Assembly (NCBI RefSeq): GCF_004345245.1
Contig: NZ_SLUQ01000013.1
Span: forward strand, 62,001 to 126,000
From: Rhizobium sp. BK251
Lineage (GTDB): Bacteria; Pseudomonadota; Alphaproteobacteria; Rhizobiales; Rhizobiaceae
Reading direction: 5' to 3'
DNA: 64,000 nucleotides
The position numbers and the translations under genes were made by a program. Shown here one piece after another: positions 16,891-25,797 of this stretch; position 1 is the first letter of the stretch; the number at the start of each line of letters is the position of its first letter. The notes below the pieces were generated by a model. The model did no database searches and had not been told where the DNA came from. It worked only from the letters and a program-made list of their open reading frames with translations.

Positions 16891-18349
16891 AGCGCCCGCC
16901 CGCATGGCGCCGCTCGCCAAGCTTCCCGTCTTCTGGGCGCTCGAAGGCAAGCGCGTGGTTGTCGTCGGCGGCTCGGATGCCTCCGCCTGGAAAGCCGAGC
17001 TCCTGGCCGCCTGCGGCGCCGAGGTGCACGTCTATGCGGAAGAGCTCTCCGATACCTTCGAAAAGCGCATCATGCGGGGCGCCGAGCATCCGCAAGGCAG
17101 GTTCACTCATCATCCTGAGAACTGGAGCCCTGCCCTCCTTTGCGGCGCCACACTGGCCATCGCGGATTGCGAGGAAGAGGAGGAGGCAAAAGCCTTCTTC
17201 GATGCGGCGCGGGCGGCAGGCGTACCGGTCAACGTCATCGACAAGCCCGCCTTCTGCCAGTTCCAGTTCGGTTCGATCGTCAATCGCTCGCCCGTGGTTG
17301 TCTCGATCTCGACGGACGGCGCCGCCCCGATCCTTGCCCAGGCGATCCGCAGGCGCATCGAGACCCTGTTGCCGCAATCGCTGAAGGCCTGGGCGGAGCT
17401 TGCCCAGTCTCTGCGGGAGAAGATCAACGCACGTCTTGCCCCCGGCCCGCTGCGGCGCGCCTTCTGGGAGCGTTTCGTCGATCATGCCTTTGCCGCTTCC
17501 CATACGCCGGAGGAGGGCGCCGGCGGGTCGCTTCTGGATGAAGCCGAAAGGCTCCTGGAAGCGCCCGCCAACTCTTCTGGACATGGCCGCGTCACCCTGG
17601 TCGGCGCCGGCCCCGGCGATGCGGAATTCCTGACACTGAAGGCGGTCCGCGCGCTTCAGGCGGCAGATGTGATCCTCTTCGACGATCTTGTATCGGATGA
17701 AGTGCTGGAGCTCGCCCGTCGTGAGGCAAAGCGCATGCTCGTCGGCAAGCGTGGCGGGCGCGAAAGCTGCCGGCAGGAAGACATCAACGATATGATGGTC
17801 ACCTTCGCGCGAGCGGGAAAACGCGTCGTCCGGCTGAAATCCGGCGACCCGATGATCTTCGGCCGTGCAGGGGAAGAAATCGCCAGGCTGGAGCAGGAAG
17901 GCATACCCGTCGATGTCGTGCCCGGCATCACGACCGCAAGCGCCATGGCAGCGCGCCTCGGCGTCTCCCTCACCCATCGGGACCATTCCCAGTCCGTCCG
18001 CTTCGTCACCGGCCATTCGCGGCACGGCACCCTGCCCGCGGATATCGACTGGCCGGCACTCGCAGACAGGCGGACGACGACAATCTTCTACATGGGCGGC
18101 CGGACGGCACCGGCGATCGCCCGTCGGCTGATCGCGGAGGGCATGCCGGAAACCACTCCGGTCGCTATCTGCGCCAATGTCAGCCGGGAGAACGAGCGGC
18201 GCTGGTTCGGCACGCTTGCCCGGCTGCAGGAAGGCATCGCCGAGATTGGCTACCACGACCCTGTCATCATCGGCATCGGCGCGGTCTTCAGCAGAAAAGA
18301 AGCCGTCATGCAGGACGCGCCGCAAATGCCACGGAAGCGGTCGGCGTGA
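16862..18349 (+). CDS. cysG: Siroheme synthase (precorrin-2 dehydrogenase/ferrochelatase fused to uroporphyrinogen-III methyltransferase)
   Basis: A 495-residue CysG-type fusion. The N-terminal part (about 15-225) has the NAD-binding KRVVVVGGSDASAWKAELL and the SISTDGAAPILAQAIR region of precorrin-2 oxidase/ferrochelatase. The C-terminal part (about 240-485) is the SUMT methyltransferase with VTLVGAGPGDAEFLTLKA, RLKSGDPMIFGRAGEE and VVPGITTAS. It makes siroheme, the NirB cofactor, which explains its place at the operon end. The ATG at 16862 overlaps the nasA end by 29 bases and follows AGGGGGA; an ATG at 16904 is an alternative. Confidence 0.92.
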   Translation: MDVLLQPRNEAPARMAPLAKLPVFWALEGKRVVVVGGSDASAWKAELLAACGAEVHVYAEELSDTFEKRIMRGAEHPQGRFTHHPENWSPALLCGATLAIADCEEEEEAKAFFDAARAAGVPVNVIDKPAFCQFQFGSIVNRSPVVVSISTDGAAPILAQAIRRRIETLLPQSLKAWAELAQSLREKINARLAPGPLRRAFWERFVDHAFAASHTPEEGAGGSLLDEAERLLEAPANSSGHGRVTLVGAGPGDAEFLTLKAVRALQAADVILFDDLVSDEVLELARREAKRMLVGKRGGRESCRQEDINDMMVTFARAGKRVVRLKSGDPMIFGRAGEEIARLEQEGIPVDVVPGITTASAMAARLGVSLTHRDHSQSVRFVTGHSRHGTLPADIDWPALADRRTTTIFYMGGRTAPAIARRLIAEGMPETTPVAICANVSRENERRWFGTLARLQEGIAEIGYHDPVIIGIGAVFSRKEAVMQDAPQMPRKRSA

Positions 18350-18362
18350 TCGGCCGCTTCCG
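18332..18362. terminator. Hairpin between convergent cysG and osmC genes
   Basis: CGGAAGCGG (18332-18340) and CCGCTTCCG (18354-18362) form a perfect 9-bp stem with a 13-base loop across the end of cysG and the 15-base gap to the convergent OsmC gene. No T-run follows, so it may act as a two-way stop or as a 3'-end stabiliser. Confidence 0.45.
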
Positions 18363-18364
18363 CC

Positions 18365-18793
18365 TCAGCCCGATATCGTCGTAACGAATTCGGGATTGCC
18401 GCGGATCGTGTTGCTGACCGTGCAGATTTCGTCCTCGGCCGCCCTGACGATCGCCTCGCGGGTTTCTTCGTCGAGATCGCCCTTGACCGTGAAGGCGATG
18501 TTGAACTTGACCACGCGGGAGAGCCCCTCGGCCGCCTTTTCGCCGGTCACCTGGGCCGTCACCTCGGTCAGCCTGTCGAGCACGCCCATCTGGCTTGCCG
18601 CCATGCGCGCGCTCAGCACCAGACATGCCGACAGTGAGCAGTAAAGCAGGTCGAGCGGATTGAAGCCCGGCTGAGAGGCGCCGGTAACGATGTCGATCTC
18701 GCCCCCTGTCGCGGACGTCACATGCGGAAAGCCCGTGCGCCCCAAGACCGCCGTCGCTCCCACGGGGCGCAACTTCACCTTCAACTCCACCAT
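18365..18793 (-). CDS. OsmC family peroxide-resistance protein
   Basis: A 142-residue OsmC/Ohr-fold protein. The two conserved redox cysteines are in PLDLLYCSLSACLVL (about residues 50-62) and DEICTVSNTIRGNP (about 121-134). Family members reduce organic or inorganic peroxides. The nearest same-strand neighbour is the flavin monooxygenase, whose uncoupled turnover would yield peroxide, so a protective role is plausible but inferred. It converges with cysG. Confidence 0.85.
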   Translation of the reverse strand: MVELKVKLRPVGATAVLGRTGFPHVTSATGGEIDIVTGASQPGFNPLDLLYCSLSACLVLSARMAASQMGVLDRLTEVTAQVTGEKAAEGLSRVVKFNIAFTVKGDLDEETREAIVRAAEDEICTVSNTIRGNPEFVTTISG

Positions 18794-18863
18794 CTCGAAC
18801 CTCGCAATCCTGTTGTCCGAAGGACATTTTCATTCACATAGGCATTTCCCGCCCCGTGCGCAA

Positions 18864-20222
18864 TCACGCGCGGAAGGCAGCCGCCGGATGCGTCGCGGGC
18901 AACCGGCCATCCCTCCCGCCGAAGAGTTTCCGGCGCAGCGGCCCCTCCTCATATTCCGTTTTGAACAGCCCCCGCTCCTGCAGCACCGGAATGACGAGAT
19001 CGACGAAGTCCCGAAGGCTCTCGGGTGCTACCGTCCGGGCCAGGTTGAAGCCGTCGACGCCTCCCTTTTCCACCCACTCCTGCATATGGTCGGCAACCTG
19101 CTCGGGCGAGCCGACAACCGGTTTCATCCGGCTTCCGAGCACCATCTGGTCGATGATCTCGCGTGGGGTGACCGGCTTTGCCGCCTGCTTGGTGATCGCC
19201 GCGAGCGCAGACTGGTTGGCGTTGGTGGAGGTCTGCAGGATCGGTTCATCGAGCCCATACCTGGAGAGATCGATGCCTATCGAGCTGGAGTAGTGCGCAA
19301 GCGATGCCTCGACGCTGGCATGGCGGCGATACTCCTCCAGCTTGTCGCGGGCTTCCTTCTCCGTGCGGCCGACGACAACCGTCATGAGGTTCAGGATTCG
19401 AAGGGCATCCGCACCGCGGCCGAATTCCGCCGCCCTTGCACGCAGACCCCCGACGATCGGCTGCGCCGCCTGAGGCGCAGCACTTGCAATGAAGACGCAT
19501 TCGGCATGCCGTGCGGCAAAGTCCTGCCCGCGCGCCGAGGCTCCGGCCTGGAAAAGCAGAGGCGTGCGCTGCGGGGAAGGCTCGCTGAGATGGATGCCCT
19601 CCATGCGGTAGTGCCGCCCTCCGTGGCGCACCGCGCGCACCTTCGAAGGATCGGCGAATATCCCACGCTCTTTGTCTTTCAGGACAGCGTCGTCGTCCCA
19701 GCTGCCCTCCCAGAGCTTGTAGAGGATCTCCATGTATTCCTCGGCGGCATCGTAGCGCGCATCGTGCTCAGGCAAGCGTTCAAAGCCCATGGAGCGCGCC
19801 GCGCTGTCAAGATAGCCGGTGACAATGTTCCAGCCGATCCGCCCTCTCGTCAGATGGTCGAGCGTCGACATCCGCCGTGCGAGCAGGAAGGGCGGTTCGT
19901 AGGTCGTGTTCACCGTCACGCCGAAGCCGAGGTGCTTCGTCACATAGGCCATGGCCGAGATCGGGATGACGGGGTCGTTGACCGGTATCTGCGCTGCGGT
20001 CTCGATCGTCGTTGCCGGACTGCCCTTGTAGACGTCGTAAACCCCGACGATGTCAGCCAGGAATATGCCGTCGAGCATGCCGCGTTCGGCGGTGCGCGCA
20101 AGATCGGTCCAATAGTCGAGGTCGGTATAGCGGAGCGAAGCGTCGCGCGGGTGCGTCCACATGCCGTGGTTGATATGGCCGACGCAATTCATGTCGAACG
20201 CATAGATCTGCATCTTGGTCAT
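18864..20222 (-). CDS. LLM-class flavin-dependent monooxygenase (NtaA/SnaA/DszA family)
   Basis: A 452-residue FMN-dependent monooxygenase of the NtaA/SnaA/DszA(SoxA) group. It has the family start (MQIYAFDMNCVGHINHGMW), GRIGWNIVTGYLDSAARS (about 138-155), QAGASARGQDFAARHAE and the GSPEQVADHMQEWVEKGGVDGF segment. Such enzymes take reduced FMN from a separate reductase and oxidise nitrilotriacetate, dibenzothiophene sulfone, riminophenazine-like or similar compounds. The reductase is probably the gene at 21898. The start is ATG at 20222 with AAGGAT upstream; an adjacent TTG codon is disfavoured. The exact substrate cannot be read from the sequence. Confidence 0.88.
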   Translation of the reverse strand: MTKMQIYAFDMNCVGHINHGMWTHPRDASLRYTDLDYWTDLARTAERGMLDGIFLADIVGVYDVYKGSPATTIETAAQIPVNDPVIPISAMAYVTKHLGFGVTVNTTYEPPFLLARRMSTLDHLTRGRIGWNIVTGYLDSAARSMGFERLPEHDARYDAAEEYMEILYKLWEGSWDDDAVLKDKERGIFADPSKVRAVRHGGRHYRMEGIHLSEPSPQRTPLLFQAGASARGQDFAARHAECVFIASAAPQAAQPIVGGLRARAAEFGRGADALRILNLMTVVVGRTEKEARDKLEEYRRHASVEASLAHYSSSIGIDLSRYGLDEPILQTSTNANQSALAAITKQAAKPVTPREIIDQMVLGSRMKPVVGSPEQVADHMQEWVEKGGVDGFNLARTVAPESLRDFVDLVIPVLQERGLFKTEYEEGPLRRKLFGGRDGRLPATHPAAAFRA

Positions 20223-20301
20223 CAAATATCCTTCGACTGCTTCAATCTGGCGAGCAGCCCCACCCGCTCGATCGCGTCATTCAATTGCTAGAACCATTCC
20301 G

Positions 20302-21717
20302 TCAAGCCTTGGTCGTGGCCCCGCGAACATGGGCAAGAACCTGTTCGGCCACGAAGACCGCATGTTCGGTTACCTGGGGCAGCCCCATCAGCTCGCCGAA
20401 CGTGCCCCTCGCCAGCGGCCCGGAGATAAAGAGCGATGGCGAAACCTGCCCCGCGGCGCCGAGCGCGCGTGACTCGCGATCGCAGGAAAAGCCGAGGCCG
20501 GCCGCATCGAGCGCCAGATAGCCCTCGTCGGCAAGCCTCGCGATCCATTTCTGGCTGACCAATATGCCACGATGGCCCGGCCCGGTGGTGATGACCACCG
20601 CGTCATAGAGCCGTTCCAATAGCCCGCCCCTGCCCCGTGTCCGCAGAATGCACCTGATCCGCTCTCCTTCAATGGAGGTATCCACCACGGAGGCGGCCAG
20701 CAGCTCCAGGCGGCCCTCGGCGAGCGCCTCGTCTAGGACCTCCTCGACCTGTGGCGCGACGCGAAAACGGTGTACGTCCCAATAGGGCCGCAGATGCCGG
20801 ACGATGCGGCGCCGCTCCGCGAGCGGCAAGCCGGCCCAGATATCCTGGCCTTGTCCCCGCACCTGGTCGATGACCGGGTGCCACGTCAATCCCGCTGCCT
20901 CCGCCTCACGGATGGCGCGCCTCACCCTTCCCAGAAGCTTCACCGCGCTTTTCGCGGGCGGATCGAGAAAGTCGCTATAAGGCTCCTGCGGAAACGGAGC
21001 ATGGCCCCGCGAACGCAGGCCACGGCGGGAAATCGCCGTTATCCTCCCCTTATGTCCGCGCGCCGTGAGCGAGGCGATCACATCGGCCGAAGTCAGCCCG
21101 TTGCCGACGACGAGAACGCTGTCGTCCGCGCGAACCCTGTCCAGCGCCTTCAGCGTCGTCGGGTCGGCCACGAAGCGCGGATGATCCCTAAGCACGGAGG
21201 CAAGCGGTTCCGGCGCGGTGGGCGGCGGATGGCTCGTCGCGATCACCACGATATCGGCCTCCAGAACCGCGCCGCTGTCCGAGGCGAGGCGCCAGCGCCC
21301 GCCATGCCGGCTGACATCCGTCACTATTGATCTGACATGGCGAATACGCCCGCTTCTCACGAGCGGCTGCAGCTTGGAATCGACGTATTCGCCGAAGACA
21401 CGCCGGCGCGGGAAAAGCTGGCCATCCGGCCTGCGCGCTTTCGGATCGTCGTCGATCGCGTGATGATCGGCAATCCACCGTTCGAACTGTTCGGGTTCGG
21501 CAGGAACCAGGCTCATGCGCGCGGCCGGCACGTTTATGCGATGCGCAAGATCGGCCGTGTCGTAGGCGAGGCCCGCCCCTAGCTTTTCTCTAGGCTCGAA
21601 GACGATGATCTGCCCGATGCAAGGATCGGCCGCCCGTGCCAGATTGAAGGCAACACCGGCCCCGGAGACCCCGCCGCCGATGATCGCAATAACGGGTCTG
21701 CCGTCTCTGTCACTCAT
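20302..21717 (-). CDS. FAD/NAD(P)-binding oxidoreductase (COG4529-like)
   Basis: A 471-residue flavoprotein. An N-terminal dinucleotide fold (VIAIIGGGVSGAGVAFNLAR) is followed by the LGAGLAYDTADLAHRINVPAARMSL block typical of the FAD_NAD_binding_9 family and a second nucleotide site (VLVVGNGLTSADVIASL, about 200-216). Relatives are predicted hydroxylases or dehydrogenases of unknown substrate. It is 79 bases upstream of the monooxygenase on the same strand and divergent from the flavin reductase, so all three probably serve one oxidative pathway. Confidence 0.8.
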   Translation of the reverse strand: MSDRDGRPVIAIIGGGVSGAGVAFNLARAADPCIGQIIVFEPREKLGAGLAYDTADLAHRINVPAARMSLVPAEPEQFERWIADHHAIDDDPKARRPDGQLFPRRRVFGEYVDSKLQPLVRSGRIRHVRSIVTDVSRHGGRWRLASDSGAVLEADIVVIATSHPPPTAPEPLASVLRDHPRFVADPTTLKALDRVRADDSVLVVGNGLTSADVIASLTARGHKGRITAISRRGLRSRGHAPFPQEPYSDFLDPPAKSAVKLLGRVRRAIREAEAAGLTWHPVIDQVRGQGQDIWAGLPLAERRRIVRHLRPYWDVHRFRVAPQVEEVLDEALAEGRLELLAASVVDTSIEGERIRCILRTRGRGGLLERLYDAVVITTGPGHRGILVSQKWIARLADEGYLALDAAGLGFSCDRESRALGAAGQVSPSLFISGPLARGTFGELMGLPQVTEHAVFVAEQVLAHVRGATTKA

Positions 21718-21731
21718 GCCTGCATTCCTGA

Positions 21732-21750
21732 TGCTGATGAAATATCAGCA
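21732..21750. promoter_or_regulatory. Palindromic candidate operator in the divergent promoter region
   Basis: TGCTGAT-GAAAT-ATCAGCA is a perfect 7+7 inverted repeat with a 5-base spacer, 15-33 bases upstream of the FAD protein start and in the 180-base gap shared with the divergent flavin reductase gene. Its symmetry and position suggest a repressor site, but it could also act as an RNA hairpin over the ribosome-binding region. No regulator gene is adjacent. Confidence 0.4.
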
Positions 21751-21897
21751 ATTTCCTGATCAATCTTCGGCAAATCCGCCCGCGCATCATTATAGTCTAC
21801 AATTTTTATTGACAATAGCGATGCAGCCCCCCACTTTTGCGCGACACGCCGAACGAACTCCGGGCCGTGCCGCCCATGAGACATCACGGAGCCGCCA

Positions 21898-22440
21898 ATG
21901 TCGATTGCCAGAGCCGTCACCGGCTTTGAAAAAGTGACTGATGATGCCGCTTTCGCCGCCAGTGCCGCCGAGGTGAAGGCTGCTATGCGGAACATGGCCG
22001 GAGGCATTTCGGTGATCACCGCCGGCGAAGGCGACGAGCGTACGGGCGCGACCGTAACGTCGGCGACTGCGCTCTCGATGGACCCGCCGACGATGATCGT
22101 CAACATCAACCGCAATTCCTCGTCCTGGCCGATCATCAGCCGCTACCGGCACTTCTGCGTCAACATACTCTCCGCCGAGCAGCATCTCGTGGCCCGCCGT
22201 TTCTCCGGCGCGGATGGGCTCAAGGGACCGCATCGCTACCAGGGCGCTTCGTGGACCACGCTTGCGAGCGGCGCGCCTGCCCTCAAGGATGCGCTTGCGG
22301 TCATCGATTGCGAGGTCGAGGAGCTCATCGAGCGATACAGCCATGGCATCATCCTCGGCCGTGTCGTGTCTGTCGTGACGGGCGGCGGCGAGCCGCTCAC
22401 CTACGCGAACGGCAAATACGGCACGTTCACTGAGCTTTGA
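21898..22440 (+). CDS. Flavin reductase family protein (NAD(P)H:FMN reductase)
   Basis: A 180-residue flavin-reductase-fold protein with VKAAMRNMAGGISVITA, GATVTSATALSMDPPTMIVNIN (FMN site) and FCVNILSAEQHLVARRFSG. It should use NAD(P)H to supply reduced FMN to the monooxygenase at 18864. It is transcribed divergently from the oxidoreductase gene. Length matches the small component of two-component monooxygenases such as NtaB/HpaC. Confidence 0.87.
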   Translation: MSIARAVTGFEKVTDDAAFAASAAEVKAAMRNMAGGISVITAGEGDERTGATVTSATALSMDPPTMIVNINRNSSSWPIISRYRHFCVNILSAEQHLVARRFSGADGLKGPHRYQGASWTTLASGAPALKDALAVIDCEVEELIERYSHGIILGRVVSVVTGGGEPLTYANGKYGTFTEL

Positions 22441-22527
22441 TGTCAGGCGACGGTCTGCGGCGGCGTCGCAGTCTTTAACGCCTTCAGCACGGCCCTATCT
22501 GGTTTCTCCACAAGAGGAGAAACTGTC

Positions 22528-22827
22528 ATGACCAAGCTTGCGCTCTATGTGGAACTGAAGGCCAAGCCCGGCAAGGAAGCCGAAGTCGCGGAATTTCTCG
22601 CGGGCGCCCGCAGCCTCGTAAAGCAGGAGGCGGAAACGGTGGCCTGGTTCGCAGTCCGCTTCGACAGCCGCACCTTCGCGATCTTCGACGCCTTCGACAC
22701 CGACGGCGGGCGTCAGGCGCACCTGAACGGCAAGGTCGCGGCCGCCCTGATGGCGCGCGCCGCCGAACTGTTCGAGACGCCGCCCGAGATCAAGAAGCCC
22801 GAGGTGCTTGCGGACGTCCTGCCCTGA
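22528..22827 (+). CDS. Antibiotic biosynthesis monooxygenase (ABM) domain protein
   Basis: A 99-residue protein forming a single ABM ferredoxin-like fold (LYVELKAKPGKEAEVAEFLAGA; WFAVRFDSRTFAIFDAFDTDGGRQAHLNG). Such small dimeric proteins include putative quinol monooxygenases and haem-degrading enzymes; no haem-binding signature is obvious. AGAGGAGAAA lies before the ATG. It is a stand-alone gene that converges with the ABC ATPase after 13 bases. Confidence 0.8.
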   Translation: MTKLALYVELKAKPGKEAEVAEFLAGARSLVKQEAETVAWFAVRFDSRTFAIFDAFDTDGGRQAHLNGKVAAALMARAAELFETPPEIKKPEVLADVLP

Positions 22828-22840
22828 GCGATGTCGCTCT

Positions 22841-23914
22841 TTAGAGAGCGAGACCTGTGCCACGGTCGAAGACATGGACCTGGTCGATGCTGACGCTCGC
22901 CTCGAAGCGGGCGCCGTATCGCGCCGGAAATTCGCCGTCGACGACGGCCGTCACCGGCTGTCCGGCAAGGTCAAAGACGACATGCGTCTGCGCACCCGTC
23001 GGCTCCACCAGCAGGGTCTGCCCTGCAAGCGCGGTGCCGCCGTTGCCCGCCGGATTGAAGTGCTCCGGCCTGAGACCGACGGTGATCGCCTGCCCCGGCC
23101 GCACCTTGCGATCAGGCGCGATGCGGATCGCCGTGCCGTCGCTGAGGCGTGCGGCCGGCTGGCCCTGTTCTCCGTCGATGATGCCCTCGAGCAGGTTCAT
23201 GGCGGGCGATCCGATGAAAGCGGCGACGAAGAGATTGGCTGGCTTCTTGTAGAGCTCGATCGGCGTGCCCTCCTGTTCGACCTTGCCCTGGTTCAGGACG
23301 ACGATGCGGTCGGCGAGCGTCATCGCCTCGATCTGGTCGTGCGTGACATAGATCGACGTCGTTCCCACCTTCTGGTGCAGCGTCTTGATCTCGGAGCGCA
23401 TCTGCACGCGCAGCTTTGCGTCGAGATTGGAAAGCGGCTCGTCGAAGAGGAAAACGGCTGGGTTCCGCACGACGGCCCGCCCCATGGCGACGCGCTGGCG
23501 CTGGCCGCCGGAAAGCTGCGACGGCTTGCGATCGAGAAGTGCCGTCAGGTCGAGCATGCGGGCCGCTTCCGCCACACGCGCGGCGATCGCCGGTTTGGTC
23601 TCGCCGGCGAGCTTCAGGTTGAAGCCCATGTTCTCCGCGACGGTCATGTGCGGATAGAGCGCATAGGACTGGAACACCATCGCGATGTTGCGCTCGCGCG
23701 GCGTCATGCCGTTGACGACGATCCCGCCGATCGCGATTTCGCCCTCGGTAATCTCTTCCAGGCCGGCGATCATCCGCAGCAAGGTCGATTTCCCGCAGCC
23801 GGAAGGACCGACCAACGCGATGAACTCGCCGTCCGGAACGGAAAGGGACACCCCGTGGATGACGCCATGCGCCCCGTAGGACTTGCGGATGTTTCTGAGT
23901 TCGACGGATGCCAT
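22841..23914 (-). CDS. Sugar ABC transporter ATP-binding protein (UgpC/MalK type)
   Basis: A 357-residue ATPase with Walker [10 protein letters not shown] (about residue 37), Q-loop [12 protein letters not shown], signature [14 protein letters not shown], Walker [16 protein letters not shown] and H-loop [12 protein letters not shown]-terminal OB/TOBE domain (about 240-357) is typical of MalK-like proteins. It powers the two permeases encoded just upstream in the same minus-strand operon (gene order binding protein, permease, permease, ATPase). Confidence 0.92.
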   Translation of the reverse strand: MASVELRNIRKSYGAHGVIHGVSLSVPDGEFIALVGPSGCGKSTLLRMIAGLEEITEGEIAIGGIVVNGMTPRERNIAMVFQSYALYPHMTVAENMGFNLKLAGETKPAIAARVAEAARMLDLTALLDRKPSQLSGGQRQRVAMGRAVVRNPAVFLFDEPLSNLDAKLRVQMRSEIKTLHQKVGTTSIYVTHDQIEAMTLADRIVVLNQGKVEQEGTPIELYKKPANLFVAAFIGSPAMNLLEGIIDGEQGQPAARLSDGTAIRIAPDRKVRPGQAITVGLRPEHFNPAGNGGTALAGQTLLVEPTGAQTHVVFDLAGQPVTAVVDGEFPARYGARFEASVSIDQVHVFDRGTGLAL

Positions 23915-23938
23915 GATTGCAACTCCGATATTGCGGCG

Positions 23939-24787
23939 TCAGGACTTCACCGCACCGGCCGTCAGGCCCGCGATGATGTGTTTCTGCGCCAGGAAGAAAA
24001 CGATGACGGTGGGCAGGATGGTGAGCGTGATGAACGCGAGCACCAGCTGCCACTCGGTTCCGAATTCGCCGCGATAGACCATGATGCCGAGCGGCCAGGG
24101 ATACTTCGATTCCGAGTTCAGCATGATCAGCGGCAGGATGTAACTGTTCCAACTACCGACGAAGGAGATGATGCTGACGGTCGCCACGATCGGCCGCGAA
24201 AGCGGCAGGGATATGTGCCAGAAGAAGCGCATGTAGCCGCAGCCGTCGACGAAGGCGGCCTGGAACAACTCCTCCGGCAGGTTGCGGAAATAGTTGCGGA
24301 AGAGAAGGATGCTCATGCCGAGGCCGAAGGCGACCTGAGGCAGCACGACGCCCCAATAGGTGTCGAGCAGGCCGAGATCGCGGATACGGATAAAGAGCGG
24401 CAGGATCGCCGTTGCCGCCGGGAACATCAGCCCCAGCAGGAAGTAGTTCAGCAGGAAGGACGAGCCGAAAAACCTCACATGCGCAAAGGTGAAGGCCGCC
24501 ATCGAGGAGACGATGAGCGTCAGGAACACCGTCAGCACCGCGATGATCAGCGAATTGGCGATCTGCAGCCAATAGCGCTCGCCGAACAGGATGTCGGTGT
24601 AGTTCGACCACTGCCATACGGAAGGCAGGCCGAACGGATTGGTCCTGAGATCGCCGAGCGTCTTGAACCCGCCGAGCGCGGTGGTGATGAGCGGCACGAG
24701 GACGATCGCGGCGATGAGCCCGAGCGACACGTAGAGATAGACCCGTGTCTGCACGTTCATGCGGATGGAGGAGGTCGTGTCAGTCAT
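23939..24787 (-). CDS. Sugar ABC transporter permease (MalG type)
   Basis: A 282-residue inner-membrane permease with about six hydrophobic segments (first VYLYVSLGLIAAIVLVPLIT). The EAA loop is PEELFQAAFVDGCGYMRFFWHISLPLSRP (about 185-212). It pairs with the MalF-type permease; the two genes overlap by 8 bases. The substrate is likely a sugar or glycoside given the binding protein family. Confidence 0.9.
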   Translation of the reverse strand: MTDTTSSIRMNVQTRVYLYVSLGLIAAIVLVPLITTALGGFKTLGDLRTNPFGLPSVWQWSNYTDILFGERYWLQIANSLIIAVLTVFLTLIVSSMAAFTFAHVRFFGSSFLLNYFLLGLMFPAATAILPLFIRIRDLGLLDTYWGVVLPQVAFGLGMSILLFRNYFRNLPEELFQAAFVDGCGYMRFFWHISLPLSRPIVATVSIISFVGSWNSYILPLIMLNSESKYPWPLGIMVYRGEFGTEWQLVLAFITLTILPTVIVFFLAQKHIIAGLTAGAVKS

Positions 24788-25718
24788 TGCGCATGAATAT
24801 CCTTTTGTAGCCGAAGGCGAGCGTCACGCAGATGACGAACAGCACCACGCCGACGGCGCTGCCGAGACCGACCTGCATGCGCATCACGCCGTAGGTGTAG
24901 AGGAAGGTCACCATCGTCTGGGTCGAGTTCGACGGCCCTCCCCCGGTGAGCGGCATGATCATGTCGAAGAGCTGCAGCGAGCCGATGACCGCGAAGAAGA
25001 TGGAAAGCCTGAGCGTGGAGCCGAGCAAGGGAAGCGTCACGTAGCGAAACTTCTGCCAGCCGGTGGCGCCGTCGATCTCGGCGGCCTCGAGCACGCTCTT
25101 GTCGACGGCCTGGAGGCCCGCGATGAAGAGCATCATGTGGAAGCCGAAATACTTCCACACAATGACGCCGAGAACGGCGTAGATCGCGACGTCCTTGTCC
25201 GCCAGCACGTAAGGATTGGCGAAGCCGAAGAAGTTCGAGATCGCCGCGAAGAGGCCGTAGTCGCCGTCATAGACGAAGCGCCAGATGAGGCCGGCCGCAA
25301 CGTCGGCGAGCACATAGGGCAGGAAGAAGATCAGCCGGAAGGCGACGACGCCGGGAATGCGGTGTGCAAGCATCGTCGAGAGCCAGATCGCCAGCGGGAC
25401 CTGTATGCCGATCGAGATCAGGATGATGAGGCCGTTATTGACCAGCGCCTGCGTGAAGGCACCGTTGCGGAACAGGACCTCGAAGTTGCGAAAGCCGATG
25501 AATTCGGTCGGCGTGCCGTAGCCGTTCCACTTGTAAAGGCTGTACCAGGCTGCCTCGCCCATCGGCAGAATGACGAAGAGCGTGAAGAGGACGAGCGCGG
25601 GCGGAAGGAAGAGCAGCAGCACGGCACCGCGATCGTGCGCGATCGAGCTCCGCTTCCGGGCGGATCGTGCGCTTGGGCGCGTCGTGCCGAGCGAAGTGGG
25701 TACGGAGATATTCGTCAT
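24780..25718 (-). CDS. Sugar ABC transporter permease (MalF type)
   Basis: A 312-residue permease. A basic cytoplasmic N-terminus (about 1-30) precedes the first membrane segment GAVLLLFLPPALVLFTLFVILP. The EAA loop reads DKSVLEAAEIDGATGWQKFRYVTLPLL (about 208-235). Forms the translocation pore with the MalG-type partner and overlaps its gene by 8 bases. Confidence 0.9.
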   Translation of the reverse strand: MTNISVPTSLGTTRPSARSARKRSSIAHDRGAVLLLFLPPALVLFTLFVILPMGEAAWYSLYKWNGYGTPTEFIGFRNFEVLFRNGAFTQALVNNGLIILISIGIQVPLAIWLSTMLAHRIPGVVAFRLIFFLPYVLADVAAGLIWRFVYDGDYGLFAAISNFFGFANPYVLADKDVAIYAVLGVIVWKYFGFHMMLFIAGLQAVDKSVLEAAEIDGATGWQKFRYVTLPLLGSTLRLSIFFAVIGSLQLFDMIMPLTGGGPSNSTQTMVTFLYTYGVMRMQVGLGSAVGVVLFVICVTLAFGYKRIFMRND

Positions 25719-25797
25719 CTAGTCCTGACCTTTGGATTCAGGGCGGTAAGCCCCGGCGAGGTCGAGCCGTTGCGCCGGGGCCGCGGATGCGATGCGA

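Noticed and set aside
16856-18325. A 489-codon open frame on the minus strand opposite cysG
   Set aside because: The plus strand encodes an intact siroheme synthase with all motifs; the opposite frame has no family features.
22808-24796. A 662-codon open frame on the plus strand opposite the sugar ABC ATPase and permease genes
   Set aside because: It is antisense to two clear ABC genes, is rich in Arg/Asp/His/Glu from reversed GC-rich codons and shows no domain. It is a by-product of high third-position GC.
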